NCBI GenBank assembly: GCA_030706745.1 | Contig: JAUZNX010000003.1 | Location: forward strand, 248,001-312,000 | Length of the DNA stretch: 64,000 nucleotides | From: Bacteroidota bacterium | GTDB taxonomy: Bacteria; Bacteroidota; Ignavibacteria; Palsa-1295 | Direction: 5' to 3' | Shown: piece after piece, positions 8,401 to 15,805 of the stretch | How the letters are laid out: every line of letters begins with the position of its first letter | How positions within the stretch are numbered: the first letter of the stretch is position 1 | The notes under the pieces: generated by a model | What the model was told of the DNA's origin: nothing | The model's input: the letters and a program-made list of their open reading frames with translations, nothing else | Databases searched by the model: none | Made by a program: the position numbers and the translations under genes

Positions 8401-9063
8401 CCGCTCCGTAGGAGCGAAATATTTGTAGCCGCCGGTTTCAACCGGCGGTGAACGGTAACCAAAGAATTGTTTTAGCTCCTTTAGGAGCGTAATATTATCC
8501 TCCAATGGCGAACACCTACGCCCAACTCTACATCCATCTTGTCTTTGCCGTGAAGAACCGGCAATGCTTGATCCCGCGAGAGCACAAGGACGAATTGCAG
8601 AAATACATCACCGGTATCGTCAAGAACAAAAAGCACAAACTCATTGCGATCGAAAACGAACCGGACCATATTCACGTCCTCGTCGGTCTGAAACCGGACC
8701 AATCGATTTCCGATCTCGTTAAGGACATCAAGACCGGCTCTTCGCTGTGGTTGAACGAGCAACCATGGATGCCCAAGCACTTCAATTGGCAGGACGGATT
8801 CGGCGCGTTCTCGTATTCTCGGTCGCAACTCGATCACGTCATTGCGTACATTCGGAATCAGGGGGCGCATCATAAGAAGCAGAACTTCCGCGAGGAATAC
8901 ATTGCGATCTTGAAAGCGTTTGGGATTGAGTTCGACGAACGATACCTGTTCGACTTTTTGGAGGGTGCATAATATGTCGCTCCGCTGGAGCTTAATTTTG
9001 GTGGTGAACTCGCACCCGCCGGTTAATACCGGCGGCTACAAATATTTCGCTCCTACGGAGCGG
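8401..9063 (+). mobile_element. IS200/IS605-like element with 48-bp terminal inverted repeats
   Basis: 8401-8448 and 9016-9063 are inverted copies matching at 46 of 48 positions. Each contains two nested palindromes (CTCCGTAGGAG and CCGCCGG...CCGGCGG). Between them lies a single Y1 transposase gene. A further small hairpin (GCTCC...GGAGC) lies just inside each end. IS200/IS605 elements normally carry only subterminal hairpins, so the long matched ends suggest a REP-type (RAYT-like) arrangement. The edges are defined by the limits of the repeat. Confidence 0.8.
8505..8972 (+). CDS. tnpA: Y1 (HUH) transposase, IS200/REP-associated type
   Basis: 155 aa, full length for the IS200-type Y1 transposase. 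The HUH metal-binding motif is HIH at residues 55-57 (in PDHIHVLVGL). The catalytic tyrosine is probably Tyr115 in VIAYIRNQ. The enzyme nicks and rejoins single-stranded DNA at hairpins through a phosphotyrosine link. The ORF is intact, with no frameshift. It is bounded by inverted palindromic repeats and no tnpB accompanies it. Confidence 0.93.
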   Translation: MANTYAQLYIHLVFAVKNRQCLIPREHKDELQKYITGIVKNKKHKLIAIENEPDHIHVLVGLKPDQSISDLVKDIKTGSSLWLNEQPWMPKHFNWQDGFGAFSYSRSQLDHVIAYIRNQGAHHKKQNFREEYIAILKAFGIEFDERYLFDFLEGA

Positions 9064-9114
9064 GGTGCGGAAGGGCTGATGGCGGGCACCGAACGCCCAC
9101 GCTTCCCGGATTTA

Positions 9115-9160
9115 TCGCTCGGCCGCTCGACGTTCAAACGAGCGAAAGTGGAGGATGGGG
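9115..9160. repeat. Right copy of the direct repeat flanking the IS200-like element
   Basis: Diverged copy of 8279-8323. It contains its own small palindrome, CGCTCG...CGAGCG, around ACGTTCAAA. The rest of 9064-9188 holds no gene. Confidence 0.5.
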
Positions 9161-9188
9161 GCGGGTAACAAGGGAGGATTTTTTTAAT

Positions 9189-9692
9189 ATGTGTGCCGCA
9201 TGGGTAGAGGCGATTGGTACATGGGTAGCGGCTGGTGGTACCATTGCCGCAGTTCTCGTAGCACTTCGGTTGGCGCGCAAAACCGATGAGAAGAATCAGG
9301 ATAAGGAGCTTCGAAAGAAGTGGAATCGCATTTATCGTCAGCTAAGCGAAATCAGTTTTCAACTTGCTTTGATTGAACGGTACAGCGAGCCATTAATGAT
9401 TGCTTCTGTAAAGGGCCAGACCCGCATTTCGCCCAAAGAGGAGGAAATATTGAGACGCGATAATGTGAATGCTCGCCAAGCCGCAATAAATGCCCGTACC
9501 GAAATTCTTTCGGAATTGGTTGGCGAGACTGGCATCTCGGCCGGAGACAAAAAAAGATTACTCGAAGCGACCTTATTCGAAAGAGATCAATATAATTTTG
9601 GGAAGCAACTCAAGGTCATCTCCGAATTGGTGAGAAAAGTTGTTTTGCCGAATGCCGATCCACAGTTGCTTGAACTACTCGACGATGAATAA
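9189..9692 (+). CDS. Small single-span membrane protein of unknown function
   Basis: 167 aa. One predicted membrane helix at residues 10-28 (GTWVAAGGTIAAVLVALRLA) is followed by a long, charged, helical cytoplasmic part (KTDEKNQDKELRKKWNRIY). No catalytic motif is visible. Similar W-A-A-G-T-I-A-A-V N-termini are common in unassigned accessory proteins. It lies between an insertion element and a DUF5677-like gene, in more AT-rich sequence than the housekeeping genes around, which suggests recent acquisition. It is convergent with its right neighbour, with a 43-bp gap. Confidence 0.65.
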   Translation: MCAAWVEAIGTWVAAGGTIAAVLVALRLARKTDEKNQDKELRKKWNRIYRQLSEISFQLALIERYSEPLMIASVKGQTRISPKEEEILRRDNVNARQAAINARTEILSELVGETGISAGDKKRLLEATLFERDQYNFGKQLKVISELVRKVVLPNADPQLLELLDDE

Positions 9693-9735
9693 CGCATAGA
9701 TCAAGGAACACAAGCGGAGGAGCAGGAAAAGTGTT

Positions 9736-10542
9736 TTAATCAATACCAACAATGCTTGCTCTTTCTCCAGCTTCCATCGGGGATAAGCGTTTAGCTAACG
9801 CTAAGAAGTCGAGTCGATATTGTTCGCTACCTGATTCCAAACATTCAAGGAAAGATTCAAAAAACTCTTTTAGCTCATGTGCGATCGGCCAATCTTTGTA
9901 ATGGATAGCATCTGTAACAATGAGCCATAAAATATGCACAGCGTTCGTCAAGACAAAATCGTTTGAAGGGAATTCAATTGAGGTTTCAAGCTTCGTGAGA
10001 GTGTAAAAATCTTGCTGTCCGTCGGTCGCAATGGGATGAATATGCATTGAGCCGTAATCGTAACTAAATAGATAAAGGTAATCGCGTTCGATTTCTTCAG
10101 CCATTTTACTTGGATTCGGAATCTGCCACTTCATTTTCTTCTTCTTTAGCTCCTTTCTTCGCATCTTATCAGATTCTGGGATTGGAGGCGCGTTCGACGT
10201 CCGGTGCTTAAAGCGACCATCTGCTCGCAGCCTCATCTGAAAATCGTATTGCTCTACAAAACTCCACTCTTCAAAATCATCAAAGCCATCTTCAGCGATA
10301 AGCTTTCTGAGGTATAATAGCCGGTCAACAAGGCATCTTTGAAGAATGTGACATTCTTGAAAGGCTGAAATTTTCCATAAATTAAAGATGCTCCGCACAA
10401 TCATTACAGACTTGGCAATGAAGTTGCGGATCATCGTGACATCCACTGATGGGTTCAATGCAATGTCAAAAAGAATTGCAACACAAACCACATCAATTGT
10501 CGCTCGTGCTTCATCTAACCGGGTAAATTCCTTATCGTCCAT
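9736..10542 (-). CDS. DUF5677-like protein of unknown function
   Basis: 268 aa, all-helical. The order of motifs (a long helix with FNLWKISAFQECHILQRCL and RLLYLRKLI, then YLYLFSYDYGSMHIHP) resembles the DUF5677 family, usually found in accessory islands and with no assigned reaction. The assignment is by pattern memory only. A KKKKMK stretch is near residue 136. Coding sequence is AT-rich relative to its neighbours. The start at 10542 lies at the edge of the REP-like cluster. Confidence 0.65.
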   Translation of the reverse strand: MDDKEFTRLDEARATIDVVCVAILFDIALNPSVDVTMIRNFIAKSVMIVRSIFNLWKISAFQECHILQRCLVDRLLYLRKLIAEDGFDDFEEWSFVEQYDFQMRLRADGRFKHRTSNAPPIPESDKMRRKELKKKKMKWQIPNPSKMAEEIERDYLYLFSYDYGSMHIHPIATDGQQDFYTLTKLETSIEFPSNDFVLTNAVHILWLIVTDAIHYKDWPIAHELKEFFESFLECLESGSEQYRLDFLALAKRLSPMEAGERASIVGID

Positions 10543-10589
10543 GCGTTTGCTAACATGCGATCTGGCAGTTTTAGCCGCCGAGCGGCAGC

Positions 10590-10776
10590 GTACTCGCAGC
10601 CCAAGGTGAAGCGAGTTTGCGAGCGGAACCCTGGGTCGGCGTTCGTTTCAGGGCGAAGGAGTCCTGAGTGGACGCAGTAAATCTCGGCGGTCAACATCGC
10701 CCTTAACTGGGCTAATAATTCTTTTGCGATACCACGACCCAGGGTTCCGCTTCGCTTCACCCTGGGCTGCGGGTAC
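10590..10776. repeat. Inverted pair of REP-like elements
   Basis: 10590-10636 and 10737-10776 are inverted copies, identical apart from two substitutions and a 7-nt insertion in the first. Each is itself a hairpin with arms CCCAGGGT/ACCCTGGG around TCCGCTTCGCTTC. The 100 bp between them carries no gene. Confidence 0.75.
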
Positions 10777-10892
10777 TTCGTGCCTTCGGCACTTTGTCGC
10801 TGCCGCGCCCAAGTGTGTTCGCGAGCAACCAAACCCACACGCGGCCCTTCGGCACGCTCCCGCCACGGCGGGCAGTCTCTGCGCGGCAGAAT

Positions 10893-10963
10893 TGTAGCGC
10901 ACGCTTTAGCTTGCGCGAGATTATCAAGTTCCGAAGCACGCGCAAGCTGAAGCGTGCACTACA
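10893..10963. repeat. REP-like inverted repeat (AGCTTGCGC type)
   Basis: 10893-10917 and 10939-10963 are 25-bp inverted copies with two mismatches. The arms contain TTTAGCTTGCGCG and CGCGCAAGCTGAA, related to the hairpin at 175-235. Sequence from 10777 to 10892 is GC-rich, with short palindromes and no credible gene. Confidence 0.65.
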
Positions 10964-11031
10964 TTCGCGCGGCAGGCGCGCCTTTTCTAAAAAGAAACAG
11001 GTGCCCGTACGATTAATTCTTCGCTTGCCTC

Positions 11032-11060
11032 TTGACTTCTCGATTTCGCGTCCGTATATT
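11032..11060 (+). promoter_or_regulatory. Possible sigma-70-like promoter with no intact gene downstream
   Basis: TTGACT (11032-11037) and TATATT (11055-11060) are separated by exactly 17 bp. The following sequence is a heptamer array and a short open remnant ending AFIK-stop, so the promoter, if real, drives a decayed gene. Confidence 0.35.
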
Positions 11061-11097
11061 CAACTGAGGGTTGACAGGCACCCTTTCTGGGGAAAAG

Positions 11098-11125
11098 ATG
11101 AAATATGAAGTATGAAATATGAAAT
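11098..11125. repeat. Degenerate 7-bp tandem repeat
   Basis: Four consecutive heptamers: ATGAAAT, ATGAAGT, ATGAAAT, ATGAAAT. This is the most regular of the period-7 arrays in the window. Confidence 0.75.
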
Positions 11126-11127
11126 GA

Positions 11128-11236
11128 GGTGCCGACTGCTTGCTCATTGACAACTTAGGCGATTTCGCGCAAATGGAGAGGGCATTCATTAAATGACAAT
11201 TCAAAAGAGAGAATTAAAGTAATACTTTAACTTTCC
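11128..11236 (+). pseudogene. Gene-end remnant with palindrome (left copy of a distant inverted pair)
   Basis: The frame reads CLLIDNLGDFAQMERAFIK then TGA, and is matched by PLLIDKRFARLTGAEMAFIK then TGA on the minus strand near 15257-15320. The DNA after both stops stays alike through CAAAAGAGAG and the palindrome TTAAAGTAATACTTTAA (11214-11230 here). No start codon or complete domain remains. It is probably the 3' end of a small regulator or antitoxin-type gene; that identity is inference. Confidence 0.45.
11214..11230. promoter_or_regulatory. 17-bp perfect palindrome, copy 1 (possible operator)
   Basis: TTAAAGTAATACTTTAA has 8-bp arms around a single central base. The identical 17-mer occurs at 15208-15224, near an XRE-type gene. 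Dyads of this size are typical operators of small HTH regulators or toxin-antitoxin systems. Confidence 0.45.
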
Positions 11237-11287
11237 TCTCGGCAAGCTCGGAGCAGTCGGGTTGTAGGTAAATCGCGCCTCCGGCAC

Positions 11288-12751
11288 TCAGTCGGCCGAG
11301 GATACCTGCCGATTGATCTCCCGCTCCGTCAGTGGATTGTTCGCAAGGACCTCGTCCTTGATCCGCAAGAGATACTCCTTCGCCGCCTCATACTCGTTCG
11401 GGATATCTCCTTCGATGATCGCCTCTTCGATTGCGGATTTCAGGATACCGACAGTCCGCGATGGCGGGATCCCGCAGATTGCCATGATCTCCTCACCGCG
11501 CACCGGCGATTGGAAGGCGCGCATCTGGTCCTTCTCTTCGACCTCGCTCATCTTCTCGGCGACAATGTCGTAGTTGCGCTGGTAGCGGTTGGCGAGTTTT
11601 GGATTCTTGGATGTGATATCCGCCCGGCAGAGCATGAGCAGATCATCGGTCTCCTCCCCTGCCTCGAAGAGCAACCGGCGGACGGCCGAATCAGTCACGC
11701 CTTCATCGACGAGACCCATGGGCCGCATGTGAAGCCGGACAAGTTTCGAAACGCGCTCGGCTGCATCGAGCGGCAGCTTCATCCGGCGAAAGATTTTCTG
11801 GACCCAGCGGGCGCCAAGAATATCGTGTCCATAAAACGTCCAGCCGATCCCCGGACGAAAGTCCTTCGTACGCGGCTTTGCAATATCATGCATCAGAGCA
11901 GCGAATCGGAGCCAGACATCGTCGGTCATCGCGGCCATGTTGTCCACGACCTGCATGGTGTGTTTGAAGACATCTTTGTGGGCGTATTCCTGGACACCTT
12001 CGGTCCGAAGCTCGGCACCACCCAGTTCATCGACTTCGGGAAAGACATGATACATGAGGCCCGATTCATACAAGAGCTTCAGTCCGATCGATGGCACCGG
12101 GCTTTCCATGATCTTCATAAATTCATCGGTGATCCGCTCCTGACTCACGATCTGGATCCGCTCTGCCATGCGTTGCATCGCTTCGAGTGCTTCGCGTTCG
12201 ACGTAGAAATCGAGCTGCGATGCGAAGCGAGCCGCGCGCATCATGCGAAGCGGATCATCCGAGAATGTCTGTTCGGGATCCAATGGCGTACGCAGGATGT
12301 GCTCCTGCAGATCGTGGAGTCCTTCGAACCGATCGATCAGATCCCCGAAGTTTGTCTGATTCAGCGAGACGGCAAGCGCGTTCACGGTGAAGTCTCGACG
12401 CAATAGGTCATCCTCAAGCGTTCCCTCTTCCGTCGCAGGCTTCCGACTGGAGGAACGATATGACTCCTTCCGCGCTCCGACGAATTCGATGGTGTGGTCG
12501 CCGATCTGGAGTGCCGCGGTCCGAAACTTCTCGTAGACGGCGAGGCGAGCACCCTCGAATTGACTGGCCACAAGCGAGGCAAAGCCCACTCCATCACCGA
12601 TCACGGTAATGTCAATATCCTTTCGGACTCCACGTTGTAGCAGCTCATCGCGCACATACCCTCCCACGACGTAGGTTTCGATATTAGCCTCATCGGCTGC
12701 TGCGCCGATGGCGAAGAGAATTGGCTCACTTATCGGAAATCGCTGAAGCAC
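11288..12751 (-). CDS. cca: CCA-adding tRNA nucleotidyltransferase / poly(A) polymerase with HD domain
   Basis: 487 aa. The nucleotidyltransferase head shows VVGGYVRDELL at residues 28-38 and the metal-binding pair D45-I-D47 in KDIDITVIG. Motif RRDFTVNALA (118-127) and the RMMRAARFASQL region follow. A C-terminal HD domain is present (HTMQVVDNM, then FAALMHDIAKP with His288/Asp289). The protein builds or repairs the 3' CCA end of tRNAs; the HD domain suggests added 2',3'-cyclic phosphodiesterase or phosphatase activity. Tail-specific use (CCA versus A-only) cannot be told from sequence. The neighbouring repeats at both ends suggest this segment sits inside a rearranged region. Confidence 0.92.
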   Translation of the reverse strand: MLQRFPISEPILFAIGAAADEANIETYVVGGYVRDELLQRGVRKDIDITVIGDGVGFASLVASQFEGARLAVYEKFRTAALQIGDHTIEFVGARKESYRSSSRKPATEEGTLEDDLLRRDFTVNALAVSLNQTNFGDLIDRFEGLHDLQEHILRTPLDPEQTFSDDPLRMMRAARFASQLDFYVEREALEAMQRMAERIQIVSQERITDEFMKIMESPVPSIGLKLLYESGLMYHVFPEVDELGGAELRTEGVQEYAHKDVFKHTMQVVDNMAAMTDDVWLRFAALMHDIAKPRTKDFRPGIGWTFYGHDILGARWVQKIFRRMKLPLDAAERVSKLVRLHMRPMGLVDEGVTDSAVRRLLFEAGEETDDLLMLCRADITSKNPKLANRYQRNYDIVAEKMSEVEEKDQMRAFQSPVRGEEIMAICGIPPSRTVGILKSAIEEAIIEGDIPNEYEAAKEYLLRIKDEVLANNPLTEREINRQVSSAD

Positions 12752-12754
12752 CGG

Positions 12755-12796
12755 GAATTATGAATGACGAATTAGGAATTAGGATTGAGGAAAAAC
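12755..12796. repeat. Degenerate 7-bp tandem repeat
   Basis: Heptamers GAATTAT, GAATGAC, GAATTAG, GAATTAG, GATTGAG, GAAAAAC run in phase directly upstream of the cca start, in the divergent cca/sensor promoter region. Confidence 0.65.
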
Positions 12797-12841
12797 GAAG
12801 AGTCTGTGGATCCATCGTGATTCCAGCTCTCAAACAGTATT

Positions 12842-12869
12842 CCTATTTCCTAATTCCTCATTACTTACC
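12842..12869. repeat. Degenerate 7-bp tandem repeat, opposite orientation
   Basis: CCTATTT, CCTAATT, CCTCATT, ACTTACC: the complement-type heptamer facing the array at 12755. The two arrays could pair to form a long imperfect stem over the divergent promoter region. Confidence 0.55.
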
Positions 12870-12881
12870 ATCAAATAACCC

Positions 12882-15113
12882 GTGGAGCGTAATCTTGTCA
12901 AACGCGGACTGACTCGGCTGATGCTTCTGCCGATCCTACTATCCGTCCTCTACGGTGGAGTGTTGCTCTGGCAAATCGACCGCATGCTTTCGGCTAATGA
13001 TTGGGTCCGCCACTCAATCGAAGTACTCACAGCTTCGAGTGACGCGCAGCGACATATTCAGCTTGAGGAAAGCGCACTGCGAGGCTATTTGCTGACTCGC
13101 GACACGATCTTTGCTCGCCAGTTCGAACGGGAGGATATAACCATTGACTCTCTTTTCCAGCAGTTTCACGCGATGTCGCTCGACAATCCGGTGCAGTCCC
13201 GGCGCCTGGATACGCTTATGCAATTGTATTGGTCATGGCAAATATCCGCAAAGCGAGCATTCTCCGTGATACAACAGGCTACCTTTGACACGAATGTACT
13301 CGCCCGCGCCCAGCAAATGGAGATTATGCGTACGGTCTTCAGTCGATTCAATCGAGACGAGGAGCGCTTGTTTGCCCATCGACGCGACGACTTCGCTTCT
13401 GGCACCAGATGGCTGACAGTGATGATCGTGGTTGTCAGCGTTGTCCTGGGCCTGGTCGTCGGGCTATATGCACGCCGGCAGACGCAGCGGTTCACCGATC
13501 GTTTCGGTGAGGCGACGGATGAGGCAATGCGAAGCAGAGATCTCCTCGAAACTACATTATTATCCATTGGTGACGCCATAATCGTCACTGGATCCGATCA
13601 ACGAATCACGCTGATGAACCGCCGCGCCGAAGAATTGACCGGATGGTCCATTGCTGATGCCCGTGCCCGCCCGATCAGCGATGTGTTTCGCGTCGTTGAG
13701 GAGGCATCGAGAACTCCGATCGAAAGTCCAATAGCGCACGCTTTGCGCGATCGCCGTATTACCGAATTTTCCAGTCACGCAGTCTTGCTCTCCCGAACAG
13801 GCGTCGATTATCCGGTCGAAGATAGCGCCGCGCCAATCCACAATTCCCATCATGACGTCGTCGGAGCCATCCTTGCCTTTCGAGACATTACCGAACGCCG
13901 GGAAGGCGAGCATGCCGCGGAAATTCGCGAACGCGAATTTCGCGCTCTGATCGAAAATACTCCTGATCTCATCATCCGGTTCGAGCGCGATTTATCGATT
14001 GCATACGTCAACCCAGCAGTTGAGGCAGTCCTCGGGTTTGCGCCACACGTCCTTTTGGGACGCCACTTCAAGGATGCGGGCATGCCTGAAGATGTCTACG
14101 CGCCGTGGGAGAACTCGGTCAAAGCCGTGTTCGATGCGGGCCGAGGCGTGACGACTGAGTTGCAGTACCAGTCGATCCGTGGAATTCGGACCTATCACGC
14201 ACGGCTGGTGCCGCAGATCGGCGAACGTGGCACCGAACATGTTGTCGCAATCCTGCGCGATGTCACCGACATGAAGCAGACCAGCGAAAAGCTCCGCGAA
14301 AGCGAACACCGATTCCGCTCGATCATTGAACAAAGCCCCGATGCCTTTTTCCTGCTGCGCGTCGTCCGCGATTCCAAAACCAAAGCCGCCGTGGACTTCG
14401 TCCTCGAAGAAATGAACCAGCATGGTGCCGACTTCCTTGGGGTTCAATTGGATTCCATCGGTCGCCGCCTCCGTGAAGTCCTGCCTGAAGAGCAGCATGT
14501 CGAGATCATCCAGCGCTACGCCAGGGTCATCGAATCCATGAGGCCCATCGAAGAAGATCATCAGATCACATTGCCGTCATCGCAACGCCGCTGGTTTCAT
14601 GCGCAGGCCGTTCCGATCAACGATCTCCTCGCAGTCACAGCCAGCGATGTCACCGAACGCATCCGCACCGATGCTGCTCTGCGCCAGTCCGAAGAGCGCT
14701 ATCGCCGCTTGGTCGAAACCGCCAGCGAAGGAATTTTCAGCACCGATATGCAAGGCCGGCTCACCTACGCCAACCCGCATATTCGGGATCTGGCCGGATA
14801 TAGTGAGCAAGAAGTGACGCAGTTCTACTTTGCAGATCTTGTCGCTCCATCCCACCGCTCCCGGGTCAAGCGCCACTTCTATCGCCAGTTCCTTTCACGG
14901 ACGCCGGACTCCCAGATTGAAGCCCCATTCCTCACCGGAGACGGCCAGGAGAGATGGCTCACGATCACCACGACGATTCGCATGAACGGCGATCTGGTGG
15001 AAGGATTCGATTGCGTGGCAACCGACATCAGCGAGCGACGCCGATTGGAATCCGAACTCGCCCACATCGAGCATGCCGTCGCGACCGCCGTGGAAGCTGC
15101 CAAAAGAGCATAA
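12882..15113 (+). CDS. CHASE3/multi-PAS sensor lacking its output (kinase) domain
   Basis: 743 aa from a GTG. A membrane helix (about 10-32), a CHASE3-like extracytoplasmic helical domain (about 35-175), a second helix (177-197) and four PAS/PAC units (about 219-335, 345-465, 470-595, 600-720) are visible; each PAC end shows a D-I/V-T/S-E/D-R/M pattern (RDITERREGE, SDVTERIRTD, TDISERRRLE). The protein ends ELAHIEHAVATAVEAAKRA, exactly where histidine kinases of this plan continue with the AKSEFLANMSHE-type HisKA segment. No HisKA, HATPase or GGDEF sequence follows in any frame. Either the kinase part was lost next to the repeat at 15203, or it signals by a partner. Usual length of such kinases is about 1000 aa. 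Confidence 0.85.
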   Translation: MERNLVKRGLTRLMLLPILLSVLYGGVLLWQIDRMLSANDWVRHSIEVLTASSDAQRHIQLEESALRGYLLTRDTIFARQFEREDITIDSLFQQFHAMSLDNPVQSRRLDTLMQLYWSWQISAKRAFSVIQQATFDTNVLARAQQMEIMRTVFSRFNRDEERLFAHRRDDFASGTRWLTVMIVVVSVVLGLVVGLYARRQTQRFTDRFGEATDEAMRSRDLLETTLLSIGDAIIVTGSDQRITLMNRRAEELTGWSIADARARPISDVFRVVEEASRTPIESPIAHALRDRRITEFSSHAVLLSRTGVDYPVEDSAAPIHNSHHDVVGAILAFRDITERREGEHAAEIREREFRALIENTPDLIIRFERDLSIAYVNPAVEAVLGFAPHVLLGRHFKDAGMPEDVYAPWENSVKAVFDAGRGVTTELQYQSIRGIRTYHARLVPQIGERGTEHVVAILRDVTDMKQTSEKLRESEHRFRSIIEQSPDAFFLLRVVRDSKTKAAVDFVLEEMNQHGADFLGVQLDSIGRRLREVLPEEQHVEIIQRYARVIESMRPIEEDHQITLPSSQRRWFHAQAVPINDLLAVTASDVTERIRTDAALRQSEERYRRLVETASEGIFSTDMQGRLTYANPHIRDLAGYSEQEVTQFYFADLVAPSHRSRVKRHFYRQFLSRTPDSQIEAPFLTGDGQERWLTITTTIRMNGDLVEGFDCVATDISERRRLESELAHIEHAVATAVEAAKRA

Positions 15114-15202
15114 TTCCCACAGTAATATGCCTGGTCGCGTTTTTTCTTTTCATAACATCCTAACCGCCGTTTCGGAGGTATTTGCCTACTGAAACAGGTG
15201 CC

Positions 15203-15320
15203 CAAAGTTAAAGTAATACTTTAATCCTCTCTTTTGAGTTGTCATTTAATGAACGCCATCTCCGCTCCCGTGAGCCGCGCGAATCTTTTGTCAATGAGCA
15301 ATGGGTGCCTATTAAGCACC
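15203..15320 (-). pseudogene. Gene-end remnant with palindrome (right copy of a distant inverted pair)
   Basis: Inverted counterpart of 11128-11236. On the minus strand it reads PLLIDKRFARLTGAEMAFIK then TGA, followed by CAAAAGAGAG-like sequence and the palindrome at 15208-15224. The frame is open back to 15493 and overlaps the 3' part of the XRE gene, so it may be a frameshifted extension of that gene. Similar LTGAE-F endings occur in HTH/YgiT-type antitoxins (recollection, not proof). Confidence 0.4.
15208..15224. promoter_or_regulatory. 17-bp perfect palindrome, copy 2 (possible operator)
   Basis: Identical to 11214-11230: TTAAAGTAATACTTTAA. It is positioned between the end of the truncated sensor and the XRE locus. 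Confidence 0.45.
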
Positions 15321-15369
15321 CGGACAACATCCTCGTAAACAAGAGTCCAGCTTGCCGGTTCCCGAAGGA

Positions 15370-15594
15370 TTATGACTCCTTGTGGCTCTCCTGGATCAAT
15401 AGGATATTCGGCGCAATCTTTAGAGCTTTGGCAATACCTTGAATGGTTTTGACTGAGACATTCTCCCGTCCGCGCTCCAACTCCCCGAGCCACGCAGGAC
15501 TTACTCGAGCTTCTTCAGCAAGCTTTTCAATCGACCACTTCCGCAACTTTCGGTAAAAGCGGATATTGCGCCCGGTAACAACGAGAAGATCCAA
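15370..15594 (-). CDS. Small XRE-family (HTH_3) DNA-binding protein
   Basis: 74 aa from a TTG. The fold is a single helix-turn-helix domain: GRNIRFYRKLRKWSIEKLAEEA, then the recognition helix in SPAWLGELERGRENVS and TIQGIAKALKI. Such proteins act as autorepressors, antitoxins or R-M controllers, but no toxin or nuclease is adjacent. A second frame overlaps its 3' end and continues to 15242; a single frameshift would join the two into a longer protein. Short dyads in 15603-15652 upstream (CGACT/AGTCG) could be its operator. The true start might be an internal GTG/GTT-adjacent codon. Confidence 0.7.
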   Translation of the reverse strand: MDLLVVTGRNIRFYRKLRKWSIEKLAEEARVSPAWLGELERGRENVSVKTIQGIAKALKIAPNILLIQESHKES

Positions 15595-15665
15595 AAAGGA
15601 AATAAAATAGTCGATTTGCCGACTTGCCGCCAGTCGCCATACCGACTACTCGCCTTTTTCCTCCG

Positions 15666-15673
15666 TATCTTTG
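15666..15673 (+). promoter_or_regulatory. Bacteroidota-type -7 box for the repeat-protein gene
   Basis: TATCTTTG fits TAnnTTTG and would give a leader of roughly 125 nt before the ATG at 15806. AGGAGG lies 8 bases ahead of that ATG, one of the few strong ribosome-binding sites in the window. Confidence 0.45.
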
Positions 15674-15805
15674 TACCGTTGACGTCAAGTTTTGTTGAAA
15701 AGCCTGTAACAAGTGACTCGTAGCCGAGTTGTTCTTGTCGCAGGGCTCGTCTCATGGAGGACAGATGTGTCAAACGCTCTAACCCAATAATTAGGAGGAA
15801 ATCCT

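Noticed and set aside
8241-8462. Minus-strand ORF before the IS element
   Set aside because: It overlaps the direct repeat and the left inverted end of the element; no domain or start signal.
10515-10945. Several overlapping minus-strand ORFs
   Set aside because: They are translations of palindromic, GC-rich repeat DNA in different frames, with no coherent protein pattern.
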